A stretch of DNA of 64,000 bases from Dysidea avara (taxonomy: Eukaryota; Porifera; Demospongiae; Dictyoceratida; Dysideidae), in contig NC_089274.1 of assembly GCF_963678975.1 (NCBI RefSeq), forward strand, positions 27,529,053 to 27,593,052, read 5' to 3'. Below, in pieces: positions 45,340 through 54,620 of the stretch. A program made the position numbers and the translations under genes. How positions within the stretch are numbered: position 1 is the stretch's first letter; every line of letters starts with the position of its first letter. Under the pieces are notes generated by a model. That model made no database searches. It was not told the DNA's origin and worked only from the letters and a program-made list of their open reading frames with translations.

Positions 45340-48057
45340 GCAGCTGATCTCTCTACTGGGTGACTTGAAATGTAGCTGAACTATATACAGGATGGTTTCT
45401 TTGTAGCTGAACTCTCTGTAACAGGTGATTTGTTTGCAGCTAAACTCTCTACATGGTGGTGTCTTTATAGCTGAACTCTCTACATGATGGTTTCTTTATA
45501 GCTGAACTCTCTATAAGGTGACTTCGTCTAGCTGAACTCTCTACAGGGTGATTTTTTTGTAGCTGAACTCTCTGCAGGGTGATTTGTTTGCAGCTGAATT
45601 CTCTACATGATGGTTTCTTTGTAGCTGAACTCTCTACAAGGTGACTTCATCCAGTTGATCTCTCTACGGGGTGATTTGTTTCTAGCTGAACTCTCTACAG
45701 GTGAATTGTTTGCAGCTAAACTCTCTACATGGTGGTTTCTTTGTAGCTGAACTCTCTACAAGGTAACTTCTTCTCTACAGGGTGATTTGTTGTAGTTGAA
45801 TTCTCTACTAGGTGGTTTGTATGAGGCTGAACTCTCTACATGGCGGTTTCTTTGTAGCTGAACTCTCTACAGAGTGATTTGTTTGCAGCTGAACTCTCTA
45901 CATGATGGTTTCTTTGTAACTGAACACTCTACAAGGTGACTTCTTCTAGCATGATCTTTCTACAGGGTGAATTGTTGTAGCTGAACTATCTACAAGGTAA
46001 CTTCTTCTAGCTGATCTCTATACAGGGTGATTTGTTTGTAGTTGAATTCTGTACAGGTGGTTTCTTTGTAGCTGAACTCTGTACATGATGGTTTCTTTGT
46101 AGCTAAACTCTTTACAAGGTGACTTCTTCTAGCTGAACTCTCTACGGGGTAATTTCTTTGTAGCTGAACTCTCTATATGATGGTTTCTTTGTAAATGAAC
46201 TCTCTACAAGGTGAATTCTTCTACCTGATCTCTCTACAGGGTGATTTGTTTGTAACTGAACTCTGTACAAGTGCGTTTTTGTGGGTGATCTCACTGCAGG
46301 TTGATTTGTTTGTAGCTGAACTCACTAAAGGGTGATTTTGCTTGTAGCTGAACTCCTTGCATTGTATCTAGTTTCTAGCTGATCTCTCTACAGGGTGATT
46401 TGTTTGTAGCTGATCTCTCTACAAGTTGATTTGTGTGTAGCTGATCTCTCTGCAGGTTGATTAATTTGCAGCCGATCTCTCTACAAGGTAATTTGTTTGT
46501 AGCTGAACTGTCTATAAAGTGATTTATTTGTAGCTGATCTCTCCGCAGGTTGATTTGTTTTAGCTGAACTCTCTACAGGGTGATTTACTTGTAGCTGAAC
46601 TCCTTACATTGTGACTAGTTTCTAGCTGATCTCTCTACAGGGTGATTTGTTTGTAGCTGATCTCTCTACAAGCTGATTTGTGTGTAGCTGATCTCTCTAC
46701 AAGTTGATTTGTTTGTAGCCGATCTCTATACAGGGTAATTTGTTTGTAGCTGAACTCTGTACAAGGTGCTTTTTTGTAGGTGATCTCACTGCAGGTTGAT
46801 TTGTTTGTAGCTGAACTCACTAAAGGGTGATTTGCTTGTTACTGAACTCCTTACATTGTGTCCAGTTTCTAGCTGATCTCTCTACAGAGTGATTTGTTTG
46901 TAGCTGAACTCTCTATAAGGTGATTTATTTGTAGCTGAACTCCTTACATTGTGTGTAGTTTCTAGCTGATTTCTCTACATGGTGATTTGTTTGTAATTGA
47001 TCTCTCTACAAGTTGATTTGTGTGTAGCTGATCTCTCTGCAGGTTGATTTGTTTGTAGCCGATCTCTCTATAGGGTAATTTGTTTGTAGCTGAACTCTCT
47101 ATAAAGTGATTTGTTTGTAATTGATCTCTCTGCAGGTTGATTTGTTTTAGCTGAACTCTCTACAGGCTGATTTGTTTGTAGCCGATCTCTCTACAGGGTA
47201 ATTTGTTTGTAGCTGAACTCTCTACAAGTTGATTTGTGTGTAGCTGATCTCTCTGCAGGTTGATTTGTTTGTAGCCGATCTCTCTACAGGGCAATTTGTT
47301 TGTAGCTGATCTCTCTACAGGGTGATTTTTTTGTAGCTGACCTTTCTTCAGGGTGATTTGTTTCTAGCTGATCTCTCTACAGGGTGATTTTTTGTAGCTG
47401 ACCTCTCTTCAGGGTGATTTGTTTCTAGCTGATTGCTCTACAGGTTGATTTGTTTGTAGATGAACTCTCTACAGGGTAATTTGCTTGTAGCTGAACTCCT
47501 TACTTTGTGTCTAGTTTGTAGCTGATCTCTCTACAGGGTGATTTGTTTGTAGCTGAACTCCTTACATTGTGTGTAGTTTCTAGCTGATCTCTCTACAGGG
47601 TGATTTGTTTGTAGCTGATCTGTCTACAAGTTGATTTGTGTGTATATAGATGATCTCTCTGCAGGTTGATTTGTTTGTAGCCGATCTCTCTACAGGTAAT
47701 CTGTTTGTAGCTGAACTCTCTATAAGGTGATTGTTTGTAGCTGATCTCTCTGCAGGTTGATTTGTTTTAGCTGAACTCTCTACAGGGTGATTGCTTGTAG
47801 CTGAACTCCTTACATTGTGTCTAGTTTCTAGCTGATGTCTCTACAGGGTGATTTTTTGTAGCTGAACTCTCTTCAGGGTGATTTGTTTCTAGCTGATCTC
47901 TCTACAGGTAGATTTGTGTTGATTTGTTCATTGCTGATCGCTCTAAAGGTAATTGATTTGTTGCAGTTGAACACCCTGCAAAGAGTTTTGTTTGTAGCTG
48001 ATCACTCTAAAGGGTAATTTGTTTGTAGCTGAACTCTCTCCACAGTGACTTGTGTGT
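45340..48057 (+). repeat. Minisatellite array 2, 30-31-bp monomer
   Basis: Same monomer family as array 1, about 88 units, with subfamilies such as tgtagctgatctctctacaa-gttgatttgt. It is preceded by the same flank (ttattccccacaggat-like) as array 1, so the two arrays are parts of one duplicated composite unit. Confidence 0.95.
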
Positions 48058-49142
48058 AGCAGAATTCTGTGTAACTGAATTCTCTAGAGAGTGACTTAAT
48101 TGTAGTTGAATTCTCTACACAGTGCATGACTTGTTTATAGCTGAACTTTCTTCAGTGTGACTTGTAATGTTCTGAATCTCTATAGTGGTATATTTGCTTA
48201 ACTCTCCACATGGTGACTGTCTTCTTGCTGAACTGTCTATAAGATTAACTGTTTGCAGCTGAACTCCCTACAGAATAACTTGTGATGTAATAGAATTCTA
48301 TAATGGAGTAAATAAATTAGCCGAATGCTCTATTAGGGTGACTGTTCTATTAGAGTATCTCGATCTCGCATTTGCTACACGGAGTTGGCTTTCGAATCAT
48401 AACTCAGTGGTTTGTAATCCAATTCTTCTGTACTACTGCAAGGACTTTCTATGAACATTATTCCAGCTATACACCGATTTTCAGCTCATTTCTCTAAGCG
48501 GTTTTCCTAGTAGGCGTGAAAACTAATACTTTTTTATTCATAAAAATCGATCGCGTAATTGTGACACAGGTTGGGTTTTGTGTCATATCTCCGTGGTCTT
48601 TATCTCGATTCCTTTCAAACCACCAAAAGGCACTCCTACGATGGTTACTCCATCTACATAGCAATTTTCAACTCATTCCACGAAGCGGTTTACCCTGTAG
48701 GCGTGACAACAAATCGATCTTGTTTTACGCGAATAATCGGTCATAACTCCTGAACCATTCATCGGATTTGTACCAAATTTGATGCTAGGATTCGCCTTTG
48801 GACTCCCTTTCTGTGTGCCAAATGTCAAGGCGATTGGAGTACGCGTTTGCTTGTTATAGCAATTTTTGCAAGTGTGCGAAAAGACGAAGAAAAAAAAACG
48901 AAGAAAAAAAACGAAACTTTGGCAGCTCGTATCTCGGAAATGGCTGGAGCGATTTCCTTCAAATTTGGAATGTAGACTCCTTTGGCTGGCGGGCAACTGT
49001 GTAGCAAATTTGGTTCCAATCAGATAAGTGATCACCGAGATACAAAGGTGTGAAAATGACGTTTTCGTTCTTCCTGTCAATATACTCACGGTGTGGCGCG
49101 CCGGCTTCTTGGGCCGCACGACACACTACCGTGTGTCTTGAT
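48058..49142 (+). repeat. Module beta, copy 2
   Basis: Nearly identical to 43,716-44,805, in the same orientation, offset about 4,342 bp. It ends at cttgatat, directly abutting the receptor gene A2 duplication. Confidence 0.85.
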
Positions 49143-49284
49143 ATAGTTGCATTTCCAACAGAATGCAGCTCAAGATTAAATAAGGAGTACTCAAAATGTA
49201 TATATACCTCTACAAGGCAATACTATATGTTTGCAAACAATATTTCATTATGTTAATATGACTATTAGTTAAACAAGCACATAC

Positions 49285-52200
49285 CATCAACTATTATCAT
49301 CACTGTTGCATTAATACTGTGGTTAAGCACACTTCTGCAAGTATATTGTCCCTCATCTGATTTTGAACGATTGTAAAATCTCAAATTGGTGAGTAGAGCT
49401 ATTGTAGTAGATTGATTTTCACGCATGCGCACATTTGTAATACGCGCCCACTCAGGCATTGTTCAGTCAGTTGACGGTGTGCATTAAATTGTAGTTGTTC
49501 AAAAAGATATCCATGTGAATCATTAAACTGTTGCGTTATCACATTTGGCGACGAGGACTATCGTATCCTACGCTACGTAATGACTGTGTCCTTTGGAAAG
49601 TTGGAAGAATTTAACACTGCAAATGGCGACGATTGGGTGCAATACATTGAGCGCATGGAGCATTATTTCGTTGCAAATGATATTACAGACTCTACCAAGC
49701 AACGTTCAGTACTCATCAGCTCTATGGGAGCCAAGGCATATAAGGTCCTTCGTAATCTTGTCGCACCCAACAAGCCGACTGACGTTTCGTTCAAGAATTT
49801 GGTGAAGACAATGACAACTCATTTTTGCCCACCTCCGTCTGAGATTGCTCAACGATTCCGCTTTAATACCAGAGTAAGAGAATCGGATGAAACTGTCGCG
49901 GCCTATGTTGCTGAATTGCGATCCTTATCGGAGCACTGCAATTTCGGTGAAACGTTGGATCTTATGTTGCGCGACCGACTGGTGTGTGGCATCAATGAAC
50001 CACAAGTTCAGAAGCGACTACTGGCTGAGGACAAGTTAACCTTCAAGAAGGCCTTCGAGGTTGCGTTAGCTTTCGAAGCAGCGACTAAAGATGCAAAGCA
50101 GCTTCAGGCTGCAACGGCACCCACCAGTGATACTACAGTTCCAGTGTATAAAAACGAGAAACTGCCACGATCATCTGTCAAGTGTTACCGATGTGGAAAG
50201 CCTAATCACAAAGCGCCAGATTGCTGGTTCAAGGAATCTGTTTGTAGTAACTGTCACAAGAAAGGGCATATAGCAGCAGTTTGTCGCAGCCACAGCTTCT
50301 TACAACCAGTCGCTCCTACTACAGTAGGAAAACCAACAAATACCATAGTGGCTCAGACTCCTCTGTCAGAAGAATACCATTTGTTTGCTATCAACCAGAA
50401 TTGTTCCAGTGCTCATCCTGCTCCTTTGACTACACCAATTACAGTAAATGGGAAAACAATATCAATGGAAATTGATACAGGCTCTGCAGTTTCCATCATA
50501 TCGGAATCTAGTTACAAGGAAATTTTCCAAGCTAACTCGGAAAGCTGGCACACTACAGATGTCAAGTTGTGTACATACTCAGGGGAGCAGTTACCAGTTA
50601 AAGGGAAGGTCTCTTGCGAAGTGAGTTACAATAACTGCACACACAAATTGTCATTGATTGTGGTTGCTACTGACGGCCCAACCCTCTTGGGTCGAGACTG
50701 GTTGCAGTATATCCGGTTAGACTGGCCTTCAATTATCCCAGTCAACTCGGTACAAGAAAGTTCGTTACAACACCTATTACAGCCATTTTCTGAGCTTTTT
50801 ACTGATGAGCTAGGTACCTTTAAGGGTGACAAGGTATCCATTCATGTGGATCCAACAGTTCCTCCTAAGTTCTGTAAAGCCCGCTCCATACCATATTCCA
50901 TGCGAGAAAAGGTTGAAAATGAGTTGGCAAGGCTAGAAAACCTTGGTATCATAAAGCCAGTTAAAACTTCCAAGTGGGCTGCGCCAATTGTTCCAGTCTT
51001 AAAAACGGACAAAAAGTCTATCAGAATATGTGGCGATTATAAACTGACCGCCAATAAGGCTTCCAGGCTTGAGCAGTATCCAATTCCTAAGGTAGAAGAC
51101 CTGTTTTCCTCGCTAACGGGTGGTATCGCTTTTACAAAGCTAGATATGAGCCAAGCATATCAGCAGCTTGAATTAGATGAACAGTCCAAAGAAGTTGTGA
51201 CCATTAACACCCACAAAGGGTTGTTTAGTTACCAGCGTTTGCCTTTCGGAGTGTCCTCTGCCCCAGGCATTTTTCAGAGGACAATGGAAACATTGTTGCA
51301 AGGAATTCCCAGAGTTTTGGTGTACTTGGATGATATCCTCGTCACCGGTACATCCACAGAGGAGCACATGTCTAACTTAAAGGTGGTGTTGTCAAGACTA
51401 CAAGAGGCAGGTCTTCGTCTACGCAAAGACAAATGTGAGTTCATGATACCTGCTGTTCAATATTTAGGCCATGTCATTGATGCTAGTGGGTTGCATCCCT
51501 CTGCAGCCAAGCTTGAGGCTGTGAGAGATGCACCCACACCACAGAATGTCACAGAACTGAAGGCTTATCTGGGGTTATTAAGTTACTACAGTAAATTTTT
51601 ACCCAACATGGCCACGACTTTAGCGCCCTTGTATCACTTGTTACGTAAAAATGTTAAATGGCAATGGTCACCGACACAAGCTAAAGCTTTTCAAAATTCC
51701 AAAGAGCTCTTAACCTCAGATAGCCTACTGGTCCACTACGATCCCAATAAAACATTGACTTTAATGTGTGACGCATCTCCTTATGGCGTTGGCGCTGTTT
51801 TATCCCAGATTGATGAAAAGGGAGTAGAAAAGCCAGTTGCTTATGCGTCAAGAACGCTATCTCGACCAGAAAAAAACTACTCGCAACTCGAAAAAGAAGC
51901 TCTCGCTTTGATTTTCGGCACTAAACGTTTCCATAACTTTGTATGGGCGTAGTTTCACACTTTATACTGACCATAAGCCCCTGAAAAGTCTACTGAATGA
52001 ATCTAAAGCTGTTCCCACGTTAGCTTCTGCTAGAATCCAGCAGTGGGCGTTGACTTTGGCGGCCTATCAGTACAACATTGTGTACAAGAAAGGTTCAGAC
52101 ATTGGAAATGCAGATGGGTTAAGCCGTTTACCCTTGCCATCACAACCACAGAATGTCCCAATTCCAAATGAACTAGTGTTACTAGTAGAACACTTGAACT

Positions 52201-54081
52201 GTGGCCCTGTTACGGCTACTCAGATTAAGACTATGACTCGCCGTGACAAAGAATTGTCAAGAGTACTTCATTTTGTTCAAAATGGTTGGCCAGAGTCAGT
52301 TGATCCAGCTCTGCATCCATATGCATCCAAAAAACATGAGTTGTCGTCACTGGACGGTTGTGTTCTATGGGGTACTAGGGTAATTATTCCACCAGCAGGA
52401 CGTAAGAGAATCTTAGATGATTTACATGAAGCACACCAAGGAGCATCACGAATGAAGGCAAGAGCAAGGATGGTGGTATGGTGGCCACAATTGAATAAAG
52501 CTATTGAAGATATAGTAAGAACCTGCTCAGCATGTCAGGCGAGTAAGCCTTTGCCACCATTGGCTCCACTTCATCCATGGTCAATTCCAGAGAAACCATG
52601 GTCCCGGCTTCACATGGACTATGCAGGGCCACTGCTTGACCACATGTTCCTGGTGGTTGTGGATGCTTTTTCTAAATGGTTGGAAGTTGTCCCTGTTAGA
52701 AATACCACATCTAGAGTCACGATTGATAAGCTTAGAAGCATTTGTTCGATTCATGGGTTACCGGACACTATTGTCACTGATAATGCTACAGTTTTTACAA
52801 GTTCAGAGATGAAGCAGTTTTATTTGTCGAATGGAATCAAGCACATAACATCTGCACCATACCACCCAGCAAGCAATGGCCTGGCAGAGCGTGCTGTGCA
52901 GACTTTTAAATCCGCATTAAAGAAGTTTAAAGATGGCTCATTGGAGACAAAGATCCAACGTTTTCTTTTTGAATATCGAATAACACCGCACAGCACAACT
53001 GGAGTCCCACCTGCCAACCTACTGATGAATCGTCAATTGAAATCCAGATTAGACTTGGTTGTGCCAAATTTGTCTAAGCGCATCACAGACGTCCAAGACA
53101 GACAAAAGCAGCAGCATGACCAGCATGCCAAGTCTCGACCTTTCAATGTGGGAGACAAAGTCTTTGTTCACATCTACAGTGGTCCTATTACATGGATATC
53201 TGGGGAAATTGTGCAGGTTACGGGTCCTGTTTCCTACAAGGTCCGTCTTGATTGTGATGGTACTATATGTTGTAAACATCAAGATCAGCTACGGAAATGT
53301 CATTTTGATGAAGATTCTGACTCTGTATCTGCCTCCACTAGTACTAGTGTGCACCCTTCTGTTGATGACTTCGACTTTCCAGCACCTTTAGCACTTGAGG
53401 ACAGTAATGCAAACTCCTCCGTTGTTAGCCAAGAAGCACAACCATTACGTACATCATCTAGAGTCAGAAGACCTCCAGACAGACTGAACTTATAACTATT
53501 ATCTGTATTCATTACAAGCATTATTGTTGTAAGTTTTTTTTTCTCCCTAGTTTTATTTTTGAGGGGAGGATTGTAGTAGATTGATTTTCACGCATGCGCA
53601 CATTTGTAACACGCGCCCACTCAGGCATTGTTCAGTCAGTTGACGGTGTGCATTAAATTGTAGTTGTTCAAAATGATATCCATGTGAATCATTAAACTGT
53701 TGCGTTATCACAGCTATGTACTCCACTACAGTATACATGTTTGTGTTATAAACAAATACAATGTACAGATATATCAGCTCAATAAGTATCACATACCATA
53801 AATCCTTGATTGACTATTGTTGGTGATCACCTCAGAATTAGGATCAAGCCATTCCACTGAATCTTGATATAAGCATGATATCGTTTCTGCACCACAATCA
53901 GTAGGAAAAATGCAGTCCACAAATTTTGGAAATACTTTTGGTATGGAGGTGGAACTAACAGTATCTCCTGTGAATGTATATTAACATAGTTAAAATTACA
54001 CATGTAAACTATAAGGACACAACATACACGTAATATAATATGCTAACCTATTACAATGATGAAGATAGACAAGTAAAACAT
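49285..54081 (-). CDS. Ig receptor gene A2, 5' exons, split by an LTR retrotransposon
   Basis: Exons at 54048-54081, 53797-53967 and 49285-49398, with the same lengths (34, 171, 114 nt) and phases as A1. The frame is intact with a few amino-acid changes (for example CLYQDSVEWL against CFYQDSMEWL). Intron 2 has grown from 83 to 4,398 bp because the retrotransposon inserted at its 3' end. The target duplication gctat preserves an AG acceptor at exon 3, but the pyrimidine tract and branch region are now LTR sequence. No downstream exons lie between 49,285 and gene C; the satellite unit abuts instead. It may be a dead fragment, or an alternative 5' cassette for gene C (all borders are phase 1). 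Confidence 0.7.
49403..49543 (+). repeat. 5' LTR
   Basis: 141 bp, TGTAGTAGATTG ... TTATCACA, with TG/CA ends. Directly followed by the probable primer-binding region TTTGGCGACGAGGAC at 49,544-49,558. Confidence 0.95.
49580..51952 (+). CDS. gag-pol: Gag-protease-RT-RNase H (N-terminal part) polyprotein, 790 codons
   Basis: The ATG at 49,580 lies 36 bases after the LTR. Gag covers residues 1 to about 190. Two CCHC zinc knuckles follow (C202-C215 and C222-C235), then the aspartic protease site DTGSA at D299, RT with the YLDD catalytic box at 582-585, and the first RNase H aspartate in MCDAS (D731). Gag and pol are in one frame, as in several gypsy lineages. The frame stops at 51,952 inside RNase H, while homology continues in the +1 frame from about 51,939. 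A programmed shift there would be unusual, so a disabling indel is more likely. Products would act in cytoplasmic particles. Confidence 0.9.
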   Translation: MTVSFGKLEEFNTANGDDWVQYIERMEHYFVANDITDSTKQRSVLISSMGAKAYKVLRNLVAPNKPTDVSFKNLVKTMTTHFCPPPSEIAQRFRFNTRVRESDETVAAYVAELRSLSEHCNFGETLDLMLRDRLVCGINEPQVQKRLLAEDKLTFKKAFEVALAFEAATKDAKQLQAATAPTSDTTVPVYKNEKLPRSSVKCYRCGKPNHKAPDCWFKESVCSNCHKKGHIAAVCRSHSFLQPVAPTTVGKPTNTIVAQTPLSEEYHLFAINQNCSSAHPAPLTTPITVNGKTISMEIDTGSAVSIISESSYKEIFQANSESWHTTDVKLCTYSGEQLPVKGKVSCEVSYNNCTHKLSLIVVATDGPTLLGRDWLQYIRLDWPSIIPVNSVQESSLQHLLQPFSELFTDELGTFKGDKVSIHVDPTVPPKFCKARSIPYSMREKVENELARLENLGIIKPVKTSKWAAPIVPVLKTDKKSIRICGDYKLTANKASRLEQYPIPKVEDLFSSLTGGIAFTKLDMSQAYQQLELDEQSKEVVTINTHKGLFSYQRLPFGVSSAPGIFQRTMETLLQGIPRVLVYLDDILVTGTSTEEHMSNLKVVLSRLQEAGLRLRKDKCEFMIPAVQYLGHVIDASGLHPSAAKLEAVRDAPTPQNVTELKAYLGLLSYYSKFLPNMATTLAPLYHLLRKNVKWQWSPTQAKAFQNSKELLTSDSLLVHYDPNKTLTLMCDASPYGVGAVLSQIDEKGVEKPVAYASRTLSRPEKNYSQLEKEALALIFGTKRFHNFVWA
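51939..53495 (+). CDS. pol: RNase H C-terminal part and integrase, 518 codons, +1 frame
   Basis: No ATG is required: this is the continuation of pol. RNase H remainder (TDHKPL, then GNADGLSRLP). The integrase has an HHCC zinc-binding region (H163, H167, C196, C199) and a complete DD35E triad (D227, D281, E317). It also has a C-terminal region with SGPITWISGEIVQVTGP. It ends at 53,495, shortly before the polypurine tract. It overlaps the previous frame by 14 bases. Confidence 0.9.
   Translation: MYGRSFTLYTDHKPLKSLLNESKAVPTLASARIQQWALTLAAYQYNIVYKKGSDIGNADGLSRLPLPSQPQNVPIPNELVLLVEHLNCGPVTATQIKTMTRRDKELSRVLHFVQNGWPESVDPALHPYASKKHELSSLDGCVLWGTRVIIPPAGRKRILDDLHEAHQGASRMKARARMVVWWPQLNKAIEDIVRTCSACQASKPLPPLAPLHPWSIPEKPWSRLHMDYAGPLLDHMFLVVVDAFSKWLEVVPVRNTTSRVTIDKLRSICSIHGLPDTIVTDNATVFTSSEMKQFYLSNGIKHITSAPYHPASNGLAERAVQTFKSALKKFKDGSLETKIQRFLFEYRITPHSTTGVPPANLLMNRQLKSRLDLVVPNLSKRITDVQDRQKQQHDQHAKSRPFNVGDKVFVHIYSGPITWISGEIVQVTGPVSYKVRLDCDGTICCKHQDQLRKCHFDEDSDSVSASTSTSVHPSVDDFDFPAPLALEDSNANSSVVSQEAQPLRTSSRVRRPPDRLNL
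53561..53571 (+). other. Polypurine tract
   Basis: GAGGGGAGGAT immediately before the 3' LTR, in the expected place for plus-strand priming. Confidence 0.85.
53572..53712 (+). repeat. 3' LTR
   Basis: 141 bp with two substitutions relative to the 5' LTR (taaCacg for taaTacg; aaaaTg for aaaaAg), followed by gctat. Confidence 0.95.
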
Positions 54082-54620
54082 GATGACAAAATTAAACTAA
54101 GTAGTTATAATGTTAATATGTACATTTATGTAGTTTTTAAATTGTAATTGCATGCACAATATTATGTACATTATAGTTGTACATGCAACATACATCATCA
54201 TGCAGATTTGTAATACACATATGAAATTTGTTTACTGCACATGTACACACAGTAGTAGTAGTAGTAGTATTTCATTTTCATGTTTTATATCATGTAATTA
54301 TGTGATGTATTGATATTTTAATTAATTACACAGCTTTTGTAAACTTTAGTTACACAGAGCTTGATATGTAAACACATGATGTGCAGCTGAGTAAACATAA
54401 ACATGTTCTTCTATACTAGTAGCTAGCCATGCAAGTAACCTTGTGAATAATATTTATCAGAGGAAGAGTATTCAATATTTGCAGACATTTACACTATTAG
54501 CTATGTATAGACACTTCTTGTATATGTTACCCATGTTAGCAAAATCTTCAATTCCGTTAATACCAATGTTTTCTCCCTTGAAAGTTTATTATATGTTATA
54601 TCATGTGTGCAAACATTATC

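Larger units (their letters stand above)
49403..53712 (+). mobile_element. Young Ty3/gypsy LTR retrotransposon
   Basis: Full length at 4,310 bp: LTRs, primer-binding region, gag-pol, polypurine tract, and a 5-bp target duplication gctat (49,398-49,402 and 53,713-53,717). The two 141-bp LTRs differ at two positions (1.4%). The order protease-RT-RNase H-integrase identifies Ty3/gypsy. There is no envelope-like ORF. The coding region changes frame in RNase H near 51,940, so this copy appears non-autonomous. It is absent from duplication copy 1, so it inserted after the two copies diverged. Confidence 0.95.

Noticed and set aside
39831..48057. CRISPR-like regular 30-31-bp repeats
   Set aside because: There are no unique spacers; the monomers are head to tail and diverged, in animal DNA. 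It is a minisatellite.
53495..53571. Envelope-like ORF after integrase
   Set aside because: Only about 75 bases separate the integrase stop from the 3' LTR.
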